A stretch of 9,769 nucleotides of DNA. Source: Actinomycetota bacterium (GTDB lineage: Bacteria; Actinomycetota; Actinomycetes; S36-B12). Shown here in pieces: positions 1 to 6,555 of this stretch. Position 1 is the first letter of the stretch, and each line of letters opens with the position of its first letter. The notes beneath the pieces are model-generated. The model had not been told where the DNA came from. It saw only the letters and a list, made by a program, of their open reading frames with translations, and searched no databases. Made by a program: the position numbers and the translations under genes. The DNA is taken from the NCBI GenBank assembly GCA_026392575.1, contig JAPLBU010000024.1, positions 1-9,769 on the forward strand, read 5' to 3'.

Positions 1-115
1 CGACCTGGTCCACGTAGTGCCCGGAGATGTTGAGGGTGAACGAGACCAGCACTCCGAACCACGCGGCAGCGGCGTTGAACCAGAAGAGGACGTGTCGCAC
101 GGGGGTGGGCGTCAT
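1..115 (-). CDS. Partial membrane protein, N-terminus only (runs off left edge)
   Basis: The first 38 codons of a minus-strand gene begin at an ATG (115-113) and stay open to the window edge. Almost every codon ends in G or C, as expected for a real gene in this genome. A stop lies in frame only four codons upstream (125-127), so the start cannot be much earlier. The peptide opens with a short polar stretch, then a hydrophobic segment of about 20 residues (FWFNAAAAWFGVLVSF) that reads as a first membrane helix, followed by NISGHYVDQV. This is loosely reminiscent of Pr6Pr/FAR-17a-type small membrane proteins, but too little is visible to assign a family. It lies 31 nt downstream of the stop of the next minus-strand gene, so the two are probably co-transcribed. 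No convincing Shine-Dalgarno sequence precedes it. Confidence 0.65.
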   Translation of the reverse strand, partial: MTPTPVRHVLFWFNAAAAWFGVLVSFTLNISGHYVDQV

Positions 116-146
116 GGCCGAACGCTACGCCGCGCTCTTACATCGG

Positions 147-797
147 TCACATGAACGTGCGGGTTACTCCCTGTCGGCTCAGCGGCACCCTCGAAGTTGG
201 TGCACAGCATGTGCGACCGGGCGCGCAGGATCGGAAGGGTGAGCAGGTGTCGGGTGCGGTCACCATGCGATCCGGCAGGTCGGTGCCAGCGAGCGACAGT
301 CGTCTCGCGACCATGAGTGAGGCCGCGATGAGGATCGCGAACATCGACAACTCGATGAGTCTCGAGTGCAGTGGAGTCACCACGTCCACGACCGGGAACG
401 CGACGATCATCATCGGCAGGACCCGGGGGATCCACCACACGCGCCAGAGCGCGATGGCGAAAGCGATGAAGCCGACCGACTCGATGGCTAAGAGGATGGG
501 TCCGTCGGCGAGTCCACGGACCGCCGTGAGCTGGACCGTCATCGCGATCAGGCCGATCCAGGCGGGGATCGGTGCAACCGCCCGGGTAATGAGGAACAGC
601 ACGGCGGCCCAGCCGAGCAGCAGCGGCACGGCCAGCTGGATCACGGCCGGCTGGCCCGGTTCAGCGCGGGTCAGCCCGGCAAGATGCGCGAGGAGGAGTC
701 CCAGCGGCCCGCTCACGATGATGATGCGGCCGATCATCAGGGCGGTGGGCGATGGGAGGGGACGTCGCCGTTCGTAGGTACGGGGGGCAGTGGTCAT
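147..797 (-). CDS. Hypothetical multi-pass membrane protein with Cys-rich C-terminal tail
   Basis: This 216-residue protein belongs to no family I recognise. After a basic N-terminus (residues 1-17) it shows about six hydrophobic helices at roughly 18-42, 51-73, 77-94, 100-119, 125-141 and 147-165, so it is very likely an integral inner-membrane protein. The region between helices 4 and 5 carries a WRVWW aromatic/basic cluster, probably at the membrane interface. The last 45 residues differ: they are hydrophilic, rich in Pro, Arg and Ser, and hold all four cysteines of the protein (C185, C191, C197, C198). The start is the ATG at 797-795; only a weak GAG lies in the ribosome-binding position. 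The opposite strand is also open here, but its product is a low-complexity Ala/Arg/Ser/Thr mixture, whereas this strand gives clean amphipathic and hydrophobic periodicity. It probably leads into the partial gene 31 nt downstream. Confidence 0.75.
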   Translation of the reverse strand: MTTAPRTYERRRPLPSPTALMIGRIIIVSGPLGLLLAHLAGLTRAEPGQPAVIQLAVPLLLGWAAVLFLITRAVAPIPAWIGLIAMTVQLTAVRGLADGPILLAIESVGFIAFAIALWRVWWIPRVLPMMIVAFPVVDVVTPLHSRLIELSMFAILIAASLMVARRLSLAGTDLPDRMVTAPDTCSPFRSCAPGRTCCAPTSRVPLSRQGVTRTFM

Positions 798-1024
798 CGT
801 GGCTCGATTCGGCAGCCCGCCCCGGATTCCGAGCGTACGACGGGCGATGCCTCGTCCTAGTGGTCTGCGTCAAGTCCGTTGCTGGTGGTGTACCAGCGGA
901 GAGCCGACTGCGGGGCCGACTTCCGTGACGCCCCCCGGTGCACGGTGATATCGGCAGGGTACGCCGGTGCAATGCGGTCTGGCTAGCCCCCGACGCGGCA
1001 CCTCAGTCCGGCGAACGGCCAGTT

Positions 1025-1056
1025 GTGGGGGCCCTCCGAACGAAATTAGCCCCCAC
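1025..1056 (-). terminator. Stem-loop downstream of LtrA gene, likely terminator
   Basis: GTGGGGGC (1025-1032) and GCCCCCAC (1049-1056) form a perfect 8-bp G/C-rich stem around a 16-nt A/T-richer loop, 45 nt past the LtrA stop on the minus strand. There is no T-tract after it, which is common for actinobacterial terminators. The arm at 1027-1032 could alternatively pair with GCCCCC at 986-991. Confidence 0.45.
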
Positions 1057-1084
1057 GCCTGGCCACTCGGCGAAGGTCGGGAGC

Positions 1085-1098
1085 CGGGCATCAGCCCG
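1085..1098 (-). terminator. Short hairpin immediately after LtrA stop codon
   Basis: CGGGC (1085-1089) and GCCCG (1094-1098) make a perfect 5-bp stem with a 4-nt loop, 3 nt past the LtrA stop codon. It is short and has no T-tract, so it may be only part of the termination region together with the longer stem at 1025-1056. Confidence 0.25.
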
Positions 1099-1101
1099 AG
1101 G

Positions 1102-2313
1102 CTAGGTCGCCGGCTCGTCGTAGCCGCGGACGATGGACCCCAGCTGGGTGCCCAGGCCCCCCTGCCGACTGGCCCGATCCGACCAGGAGCTGATGAGGCC
1201 GTTCACGACAACGACCAAGGCGCAGACGGCGATAACGGGCTCAAGGGCATCCGAATCCCGGGCAGCGAGAATGAAGCCCGCAACCAGAACGAGCAGGGCG
1301 GATGAGACATGGACGACGCCCGCGATGCCTAGGCGGCCCTTTGCGGAGAAGCGGAGCAGGGCGAAGGACAGCAGCACGGTGGCGATGCTCGCCGCGAAGT
1401 AGGGCAGCACCAGGGGTCCGTAACCTGCCTCCTCGCGAGCAGTCACGAGGACCAGGATGTCGAGTGTCCCTGCCATGCCGAAGACGAGGGTCAGGTGGCC
1501 CAGGAGGGATAGTCGCCAGCGGATGTGTACGAGATCCAGCCGCTCGGAGAAGGTGCCGTCGAAGTAGATCCACCAGAGGGCGAAGCTGACCAGGAATGTC
1601 AGTACGAAGACCTCACTGCGCGGGATGCTGCCGAGTTCGCGGAGGGCCGCGACAAGTTGCGCGAAGCCCTCGCCGAGGATGATGAGGATGAACAGGCCGA
1701 GGCGCTCGCGAAGGTGATCGAGGCGCAGTAGATCACCGCCCTCCCAGCTTCGGTACTGCCAGCCGAGGATCGGCACCATGCTGACCACCAGGGCGAGCAC
1801 CAGCAGCCACGTCCCGAGTGGGTAATCGGCGAATGCCCCCACGGCGCAAAGTACGACGCTGACACCGATCGGGATGACCGTCATCCGGCGCAGTGGGCCG
1901 TGGCCCGGACGGTCCCGGCGGATGAGTCGATCGGATCCGATCAGCAGGAGCACGACGAGGAGCGCGCCGCCGTAGGCGAGCAGCGCCAACCGCACATCCA
2001 CGCCATTGACGCGGTCGAGGGCAAGGGCGGCAGTGATGATGAGGGCCATCTGGCAGACCATGAGGATGCGCCTGATCAGATCCTGTCCGGGGAGCATGTT
2101 GTTGAACAGCGCGGTGAGAAACCAGACCCACGACAAGGCGATGATGCCGAGGACGGCTGCTCGGGCAGTCTCCGCACTTGGCTCCGCCAGGAAGGCGTCG
2201 TTCGTCAGGCTGACGGCGGCCACGACGACAAGGTCGTAGAAGAGCTCGAACCAGCTGACCGTCGGGCTGGCGCCACGGGCTCGCCGCTTGTCCGCAGCAA
2301 TCGTTACCGCCAT
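1102..2313 (-). CDS. ltrA: Low temperature requirement protein LtrA family membrane protein
   Basis: This is an LtrA-family integral membrane protein (PF06772 type) of 403 residues, close to the usual family length. The family takes its name from a Listeria gene needed for growth at low temperature; the biochemical role is unknown. Diagnostic features are the N-terminal VSWFELFYDL motif (residues 19-28, start of helix 1) and the central DHLRERLGLFILIILGEG motif (199-216), with about ten to twelve hydrophobic segments spread over the whole chain. I place the start at the ATG 2313-2311, which leaves 19 nt after the MFS stop. A TTG at 2355 would add 14 residues of non-conserved sequence overlapping the MFS gene and has no Shine-Dalgarno sequence; the ATG also lacks a strong one, so translation may be coupled to the upstream gene. 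Family assignment is firm; the cold-growth role here is only inherited from the name. Confidence 0.9.
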   Translation of the reverse strand: MAVTIAADKRRARGASPTVSWFELFYDLVVVAAVSLTNDAFLAEPSAETARAAVLGIIALSWVWFLTALFNNMLPGQDLIRRILMVCQMALIITAALALDRVNGVDVRLALLAYGGALLVVLLLIGSDRLIRRDRPGHGPLRRMTVIPIGVSVVLCAVGAFADYPLGTWLLVLALVVSMVPILGWQYRSWEGGDLLRLDHLRERLGLFILIILGEGFAQLVAALRELGSIPRSEVFVLTFLVSFALWWIYFDGTFSERLDLVHIRWRLSLLGHLTLVFGMAGTLDILVLVTAREEAGYGPLVLPYFAASIATVLLSFALLRFSAKGRLGIAGVVHVSSALLVLVAGFILAARDSDALEPVIAVCALVVVVNGLISSWSDRASRQGGLGTQLGSIVRGYDEPAT

Positions 2314-2332
2314 AGTCGAAGTATGCCGAGAC

Positions 2333-3943
2333 TCAGACGACGGCAGCCTCGTCAACGGCCTGGGACGTGTCGGGTTGCCGCTCGTGCGGCAGCTCCCGGG
2401 TGAATGGCAGGGACAGCAGCGCCAGCAGCGCCGCCCCCAGCAGCCCGGCCTTGAGCGCCTCTAGTTGCGCCTCCTCGTAGCTCTCAACGAGGGCGGTCGT
2501 CGTGGTCTCGTCCAGGCCGGCTTCGGTCGCCGCAGCCGCAACCTGGTCGGACGATACGAAGTCGATGCCCGATGAGACTGCCGTGCTGACCTGCTCGGAA
2601 ACCTGCGCGCTGATCCGCACATCCGTTGAGATGTTCTCGACGAAGTTGCTGGTGAGGCCGGACAGTACAACGGCACCTATCAGGGCCACGCCGAGTGATG
2701 AGCCGAGTTGCTGGCCGGTGAACTGGAGCCCGCCGGCCTCCCCGCGTCCGGACGCATCGACGGAGGCCTGCACGACCTTGCCGAGCTGTGATGCGAGCAG
2801 CCCCATGCCGATACCGAGTCCGGCCATCGATATCGCGAACATGCTGTCGTCGAGGGTTGGCTGGATGGTGGCAAGCAGGACCACGACGGAGGCGAGCGTG
2901 ATCCACAGTCCTGCACGAACCACACCGCGGACGGAGTACTTGCCAGCCAGGCGGGCGCCGATCGCCGAGGCGACGAACATCGCGATGGACACGGGCAGCA
3001 TCTTCACGCCGGTCTCGAGGGCGTCGAGTCCGAGGACCAGTTGCAGGTAGAGCGGGACGGTGAAGAAGATGCCCATCAGGATCAGGTTCTGGCTCAGCAG
3101 GCCGATCAACCCGGCGCGCAGTGGCGGGATTCGGACGAGGTTCAGGTGGACCAGCGGATCGCGACCGGTCGCCTCGCGGTGCCGCTGCCACGCAGTGAAT
3201 GCCCACAGCAGGACGGCGCCGAACGCGATCACGAACAGGGTGAGCGAGAATCCGAGTGGCTCGATGGGGGAGTCCTTGGGCTGGACCCAGCCCCATGTAC
3301 TGGACTGCAGAACGCCCAGGACGATGAGTCCGAGCCCGGACGCGGAGAGCGCGGTCCCGACGATGTCCAGACGCGGCTTGGGGCCGGGTCGGGCGGCGTC
3401 GCCGATGAGGCGCGTCATCGCCAGGATGAACAGCACCAGGACGACCTCGCCGAGGAAGACCACACGCCAGGACAGCTCGGTGGTGGCCCAGCCGCCGAGG
3501 GTGGGTCCGATGGCGATCCCGGCGCCCGCGACTCCGCCGATCACGGCGTAGGCGACATTGCGCTCCTTGCCCTCGTAGTTGCCGGCGATCAGCGCGACGA
3601 GGGCGGGCATGACGAGGGCGGCTCCCAGCCCCTCGAGGATCGACCAGCCCAGGGTGAGGATGGCCACGGTGGGGGCCAGGGCCGTGATGAGGGAGCCGAA
3701 GCCGTAGATGACCAGCCCGATGGTGAATGCCCGGCGTCGGCCGACGATGTCGCCGATCTTGCCGCCCGTCAGCATGAACATCGCCATGGTCAGGCAGTAG
3801 AGGGTGATGACGGTCTGGATCGTGGTGACGGTCGTGTCGAAGTCGGCCACGAGCGTGCTGATCGAGACATTCATGACCGACTGGTCGAGGACCATGACGA
3901 ACTGCGCCGTTGCCAGCGCGACCAGCGGCCACCACTTTTTCAT
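2333..3943 (-). CDS. MFS transporter, DHA2 (EmrB/QacA, 14-TMS) drug-efflux type
   Basis: This 536-residue proton-coupled exporter belongs to the DHA2 branch of the major facilitator superfamily. Visible signatures are the helix-1 motif LDQSVMNVSI (residues 19-28), motif A in the 2-3 loop (GGKIGDIVGRRR, 60-71) and the antiporter motif C in helix 5 (ending IGPTLGGW, 145-152). Its length and hydrophobic pattern fit 14 helices. A long acidic, Ser/Thr-rich loop before the last helix is typical of DHA2 proteins. The ATG at 3943-3941 is chosen because GGAGGGGAG (3957-3949) gives an excellent Shine-Dalgarno sequence; an upstream TTG at 3985 adds only 14 unconserved residues. It heads the transcript that continues into the LtrA gene. 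The substrate cannot be read from the sequence; toxic organic cations or antibiotics are the usual family substrates. No TetR or MarR regulator is adjacent. Confidence 0.93.
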   Translation of the reverse strand: MKKWWPLVALATAQFVMVLDQSVMNVSISTLVADFDTTVTTIQTVITLYCLTMAMFMLTGGKIGDIVGRRRAFTIGLVIYGFGSLITALAPTVAILTLGWSILEGLGAALVMPALVALIAGNYEGKERNVAYAVIGGVAGAGIAIGPTLGGWATTELSWRVVFLGEVVLVLFILAMTRLIGDAARPGPKPRLDIVGTALSASGLGLIVLGVLQSSTWGWVQPKDSPIEPLGFSLTLFVIAFGAVLLWAFTAWQRHREATGRDPLVHLNLVRIPPLRAGLIGLLSQNLILMGIFFTVPLYLQLVLGLDALETGVKMLPVSIAMFVASAIGARLAGKYSVRGVVRAGLWITLASVVVLLATIQPTLDDSMFAISMAGLGIGMGLLASQLGKVVQASVDASGRGEAGGLQFTGQQLGSSLGVALIGAVVLSGLTSNFVENISTDVRISAQVSEQVSTAVSSGIDFVSSDQVAAAATEAGLDETTTTALVESYEEAQLEALKAGLLGAALLALLSLPFTRELPHERQPDTSQAVDEAAVV

Positions 3944-4101
3944 GCCGGCTCCCCTCCGCCCTTCGCAGGCTAGTACGAAATGCAACGTATTCGGGCGTCA
4001 TGCCCCCATTTGTCCGAAGGCTTGTCTGTCATCGCCGGTTGCCCGTCCGCCCGTAATGTGTGTGCACGACGACCGGACCAGGAATCGGGGTGTGACGCTA
4101 C
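3944..4101. promoter_or_regulatory. Divergent control region, MFS-LtrA operon / flippase-like gene
   Basis: These 158 bp separate two divergently transcribed units and must hold both promoters. TAATGT (4054-4059) fits the actinobacterial -10 pattern TAnnnT for the plus-strand gene, but no matching -35 box is at the right distance. On the minus strand TACGTT (3989-3984) could serve as a -10 for the MFS gene, again without a good -35. An inverted repeat TACG-N8-CGTA (3974-3989) overlaps that hexamer, and a second short palindrome, GGGC-GTCAT-GCCC, follows at 3994-4006. Either could be an operator. GGGG at 4087-4090 is the only weak ribosome-binding candidate for the GTG at 4102. Confidence 0.45.
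3949..3957 (-). promoter_or_regulatory. Strong ribosome-binding site of MFS gene
   Basis: On the minus strand this reads GGAGGGGAG, 5 nt before the ATG at 3943 (9 nt from the GGAGG core). It settles the start codon in favour of this ATG over the upstream TTG. Confidence 0.8.
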
Positions 4102-6549
4102 GTGAACGGCTCAGCACGCTTCGGGTGGCGGGACCTCGTCCGAGTGTGGTCGTCGTCGGCGGATGCGGGGCGGAAGCGCCGCCCCACTGACGTCCTTCTC
4201 CTGATCGGCTCGCTCCTCGTGATGGTCGGGCTGGCCGTCTTCGCACCGGGGCCGACCGGCCTCGACACGGCCCTTGTCACCCTGCTGGATGCGCTGCCGT
4301 CGGTGGTGGATCTGCTCTGGTCGACGGCCTACACGGCGCTCACGCTGTGGGCGATCGCGCTGCTCCTGCTTCCGCTGGCTTTCCGACACCGCCGACGGCT
4401 GAGTCTGGTGTTCAGCCTGACCGCTCTGGTGGCATTCGCTGGATCGGTCGTAGCCGGATTGGCTGCCGGCACGGACGCCGCCACCACGGTGGATGCCCTT
4501 ATCGGGCTACCCACTGCTCCTGTCTATGTCGCCGTTCGGGTGGCGCTCGCCACCGCGATCATCGTGACTGCGTCGCCCGCACTCAGTAGGCCGTTGCGCC
4601 ATTGGGGTCGGCTCCTTGTACTTCTCGGCGCCGTGTCAGCCGTCGCGCTGTCACTCGCCTGGCCGATCGGGGCACTGGCGGGCGTCATCGTCGGCGTCGG
4701 AGCGGCAGCCGTCACGCATCTGGTGCTGGGTTCGCCGCAGGGACTGCTCACCGCAGAGCAGATCGAGATCGGCCTCGCTGACCTGGGCATTGACGCGATG
4801 GACGCGACCGATGTCGTTGATGAGACTGCGGGCGAGGCACTCTGGCTGGTTCACCGCCAAGGGGACGCAGATCTGCTGGTCAAGGTGTACGGCCGTGATG
4901 CCTGGGACAGCCAGGTGATCGGTTCATTGTGGACGGCACTGACGCGTCGGGGAGAGATCCCGCACCTCACCCGGGGCCGGCATGCGCGTGTCGAGCACGA
5001 GGCCCTGGCAACCATGCTCGCTGAGCGCGCGGGCGTGGCGGTCCTGCCACTCGTTGCGGTAGGTCGGTCGGGGCAGGGCGATGCGTTGATCGCGACGCTT
5101 GCTCCGCAATCCGCCTTCGCGGGGTTCACGGCCGAACAGGTCGATGACGCCATGCTCGACAGCATCTGGCATTCCGTATTGGCGCTGCACACTGCCGGCA
5201 TGGCCCACGGGCGCATCGACGGTCGACATGTTGTGTTAAGGCAGGACGGTGCCCTCGCGGTCGCGGACTTTGCGGACGCGGAGCTGAACGCTGACGAGGG
5301 GGACCAGCAAGTCGACCGAGCTCGACTACTCATAACGACCGCTGCGGTGGTGGGTACGGAGCGAGCGCTCACGGCTGTCGTTCGCGCGGTCGGAACCGAT
5401 GGGCTCGTCAACCTCATGCCGTACCTGCAGCCGGCGGCACTCGGACGGGTGACGCGTCAGCAGGTCCGCGACGCCGATTGGTCCCTCAACGACATCGTCA
5501 AGATGGCTGTCACGACAATCGGGGTTGAGGCGCCGCCCCTCCAGCGCATCAAGCGCGTCAGTGTGAAGTCTGTCCTGATCGTGGCGTTCATCGCACTGAT
5601 GGCGTACACCCTCATTGGTGCGATGTCGGGCGTGGATCCGGCGAGCTTCGTCGACGCGATGGAGTCGGCGAATCCGCTCATCCTGCTCGTCGCGCTGCTC
5701 TGCTCGCCGTTCATCCAGACAGCGCTCGCGTTCTCCACTCTGGGGGCGACCCTGACGAAGCTGGCGTACTTCCCGGTGCTGATGCTGCAGTACGGGATCC
5801 AGTTCATCGCGTTGTGCCTGCCAGCCACCGCCGCAAGGCTTGCGCTCGAGGTGAGATTCTTCGAGCGGTTCGGGATCGCCGCGGCTCCTGCGGTCACGAT
5901 GGGGATGATCGACAGCTTCAGCGGTTTCACGGTGCAGATCGCTCTCATCATCCTGATCCTCGTATCGGGGCTGCCGGGATTCACCACTCAGGTGCTTGGC
6001 TCATCGAGCAGCACCGATTCGACTGATTCGACAAGCACAACCTCGGATCCGTCACTGATCGCAATTGTCGCAGTGCTCTCGGTGGTTGCCCTGATCGTGA
6101 CGCTGGTAGTCCCGAAACTGCGACATCGGCTCGTGGGCAGCATTCCGCGCATTCGGACGTCGGTCACTGAACAGCGGCGCAAGGCCGGCGATGCGTTCCT
6201 GGTGCTTCGCAATCCGCGCAAGGTCGGCACGATGCTGCTCGGCAACCTCGGCGCTCAGGTGATGCAGGCGATAATCCTGGGCATCACCCTGGCGGCGTTC
6301 GGTGAGTCGGCGGCCTTGTCGCAGTTGATCCTCATCAACACGGTAGTCAGCCTGTTCGCCGGCCTGATGCCGGTGCCTGGCGGAATGGGCGTGTCGGAGG
6401 CCGGCTACACCGCTGGCCTGCAGGCGATCGGCATCCCGGCACCGATCGCCATGTCGGTCGCGATCGCCTTCCGACTCGTGACGTTCTACCTTCCGCCGCT
6501 GTGGGGCTCGGTGGCCATGCGGTGGCTCAAGCGCCACTCGTTCATCTAG
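4102..6549 (+). CDS. Flippase-like (LPG_synthase_TM/TIGR00374) membrane protein with internal pseudokinase domain
   Basis: This 815-residue protein has three parts. Residues 31-207 form about six helices. Residues about 215-430 resemble an aminoglycoside-phosphotransferase/RIO-like kinase fold: VKVYGRD with a beta3-type lysine (K261), EHEAL (298-302), AHGRIDGRHVVL (368-379) where a kinase would have HGDxxxxN, and VADFADAE (387-394) in place of DFG. The catalytic Asp is Arg and the metal-binding Asn is His, so it is probably catalytically dead. Residues 489-799 are the C-terminal helical block with the family motif PVPGGMGVSEAGY (757-769), as in MprF-type lipid flippases and the TIGR00374/UPF0104 family. 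A Ser/Thr/Asp-only linker lies at 634-650. It most likely moves or senses a lipid or lipid-linked glycan in the plasma membrane; substrate unknown. The start is GTG 4102 with a weak ribosome-binding site; GTG 4144 is an alternative. Confidence 0.88.
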   Translation: MNGSARFGWRDLVRVWSSSADAGRKRRPTDVLLLIGSLLVMVGLAVFAPGPTGLDTALVTLLDALPSVVDLLWSTAYTALTLWAIALLLLPLAFRHRRRLSLVFSLTALVAFAGSVVAGLAAGTDAATTVDALIGLPTAPVYVAVRVALATAIIVTASPALSRPLRHWGRLLVLLGAVSAVALSLAWPIGALAGVIVGVGAAAVTHLVLGSPQGLLTAEQIEIGLADLGIDAMDATDVVDETAGEALWLVHRQGDADLLVKVYGRDAWDSQVIGSLWTALTRRGEIPHLTRGRHARVEHEALATMLAERAGVAVLPLVAVGRSGQGDALIATLAPQSAFAGFTAEQVDDAMLDSIWHSVLALHTAGMAHGRIDGRHVVLRQDGALAVADFADAELNADEGDQQVDRARLLITTAAVVGTERALTAVVRAVGTDGLVNLMPYLQPAALGRVTRQQVRDADWSLNDIVKMAVTTIGVEAPPLQRIKRVSVKSVLIVAFIALMAYTLIGAMSGVDPASFVDAMESANPLILLVALLCSPFIQTALAFSTLGATLTKLAYFPVLMLQYGIQFIALCLPATAARLALEVRFFERFGIAAAPAVTMGMIDSFSGFTVQIALIILILVSGLPGFTTQVLGSSSSTDSTDSTSTTSDPSLIAIVAVLSVVALIVTLVVPKLRHRLVGSIPRIRTSVTEQRRKAGDAFLVLRNPRKVGTMLLGNLGAQVMQAIILGITLAAFGESAALSQLILINTVVSLFAGLMPVPGGMGVSEAGYTAGLQAIGIPAPIAMSVAIAFRLVTFYLPPLWGSVAMRWLKRHSFI

Positions 6550-6555
6550 CCTCGT

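Larger units (their letters stand above)
798..1101. other. Intergenic region between LtrA-family gene and 216-aa membrane gene
   Basis: This stretch holds no convincing gene; a 73-codon minus-strand frame at 870-1091 has no family-like features. It contains inverted repeats that probably end the MFS-LtrA transcript (annotated separately) and a further perfect 6-bp hairpin at 881-897 (GCTGGT/ACCAGC, 5-nt loop). CCGGTGCA occurs twice as a direct repeat (935-942 and 964-971), as does TAGCCCCC (984-991 and 1047-1054). The promoter of the 216-residue gene should lie here. A minus-strand TTGACG (873-868) resembles a -35 box, but no good -10 hexamer sits 16-18 nt beyond it, so I do not call a promoter. 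Confidence 0.6.

Noticed and set aside
151..777. Plus-strand 208-codon frame opposite the 216-residue membrane gene
   Set aside because: It covers nearly the same span, but its product is compositionally random, whereas the minus strand gives six clean hydrophobic helices.
870..1091. Minus-strand 73-codon frame in the 304-bp gap
   Set aside because: No ribosome-binding site, no domain or helix pattern, and it spans the inverted repeats that look like terminators.
2314..2355. TTG start at 2355 for the LtrA gene, overlapping the MFS end by 23 nt
   Set aside because: The extra 14 residues are not part of the conserved LtrA region and no Shine-Dalgarno sequence precedes the TTG; the ATG at 2313 fits the family start better.
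3041..3973. Long plus-strand open frame (310 codons) antisense to the MFS gene
   Set aside because: Its product is a Gly/Asp/Glu/Arg/Gln-rich low-complexity mixture, the usual mirror of a G/C-rich membrane-protein gene. The MFS reading on the other strand has intact family motifs and a strong ribosome-binding site.
2484..4001. 505-codon minus-strand frame overlapping the MFS gene in another phase
   Set aside because: The product is Arg/His/Pro-rich with no hydrophobic or domain pattern; it is an off-frame reading of the MFS gene.
5200..5290. Reading the internal domain of the flippase-like protein as an active kinase
   Set aside because: The catalytic Asp and metal-binding Asn positions are Arg and His (HGRIDGRH), so phosphotransfer by the usual mechanism is unlikely.
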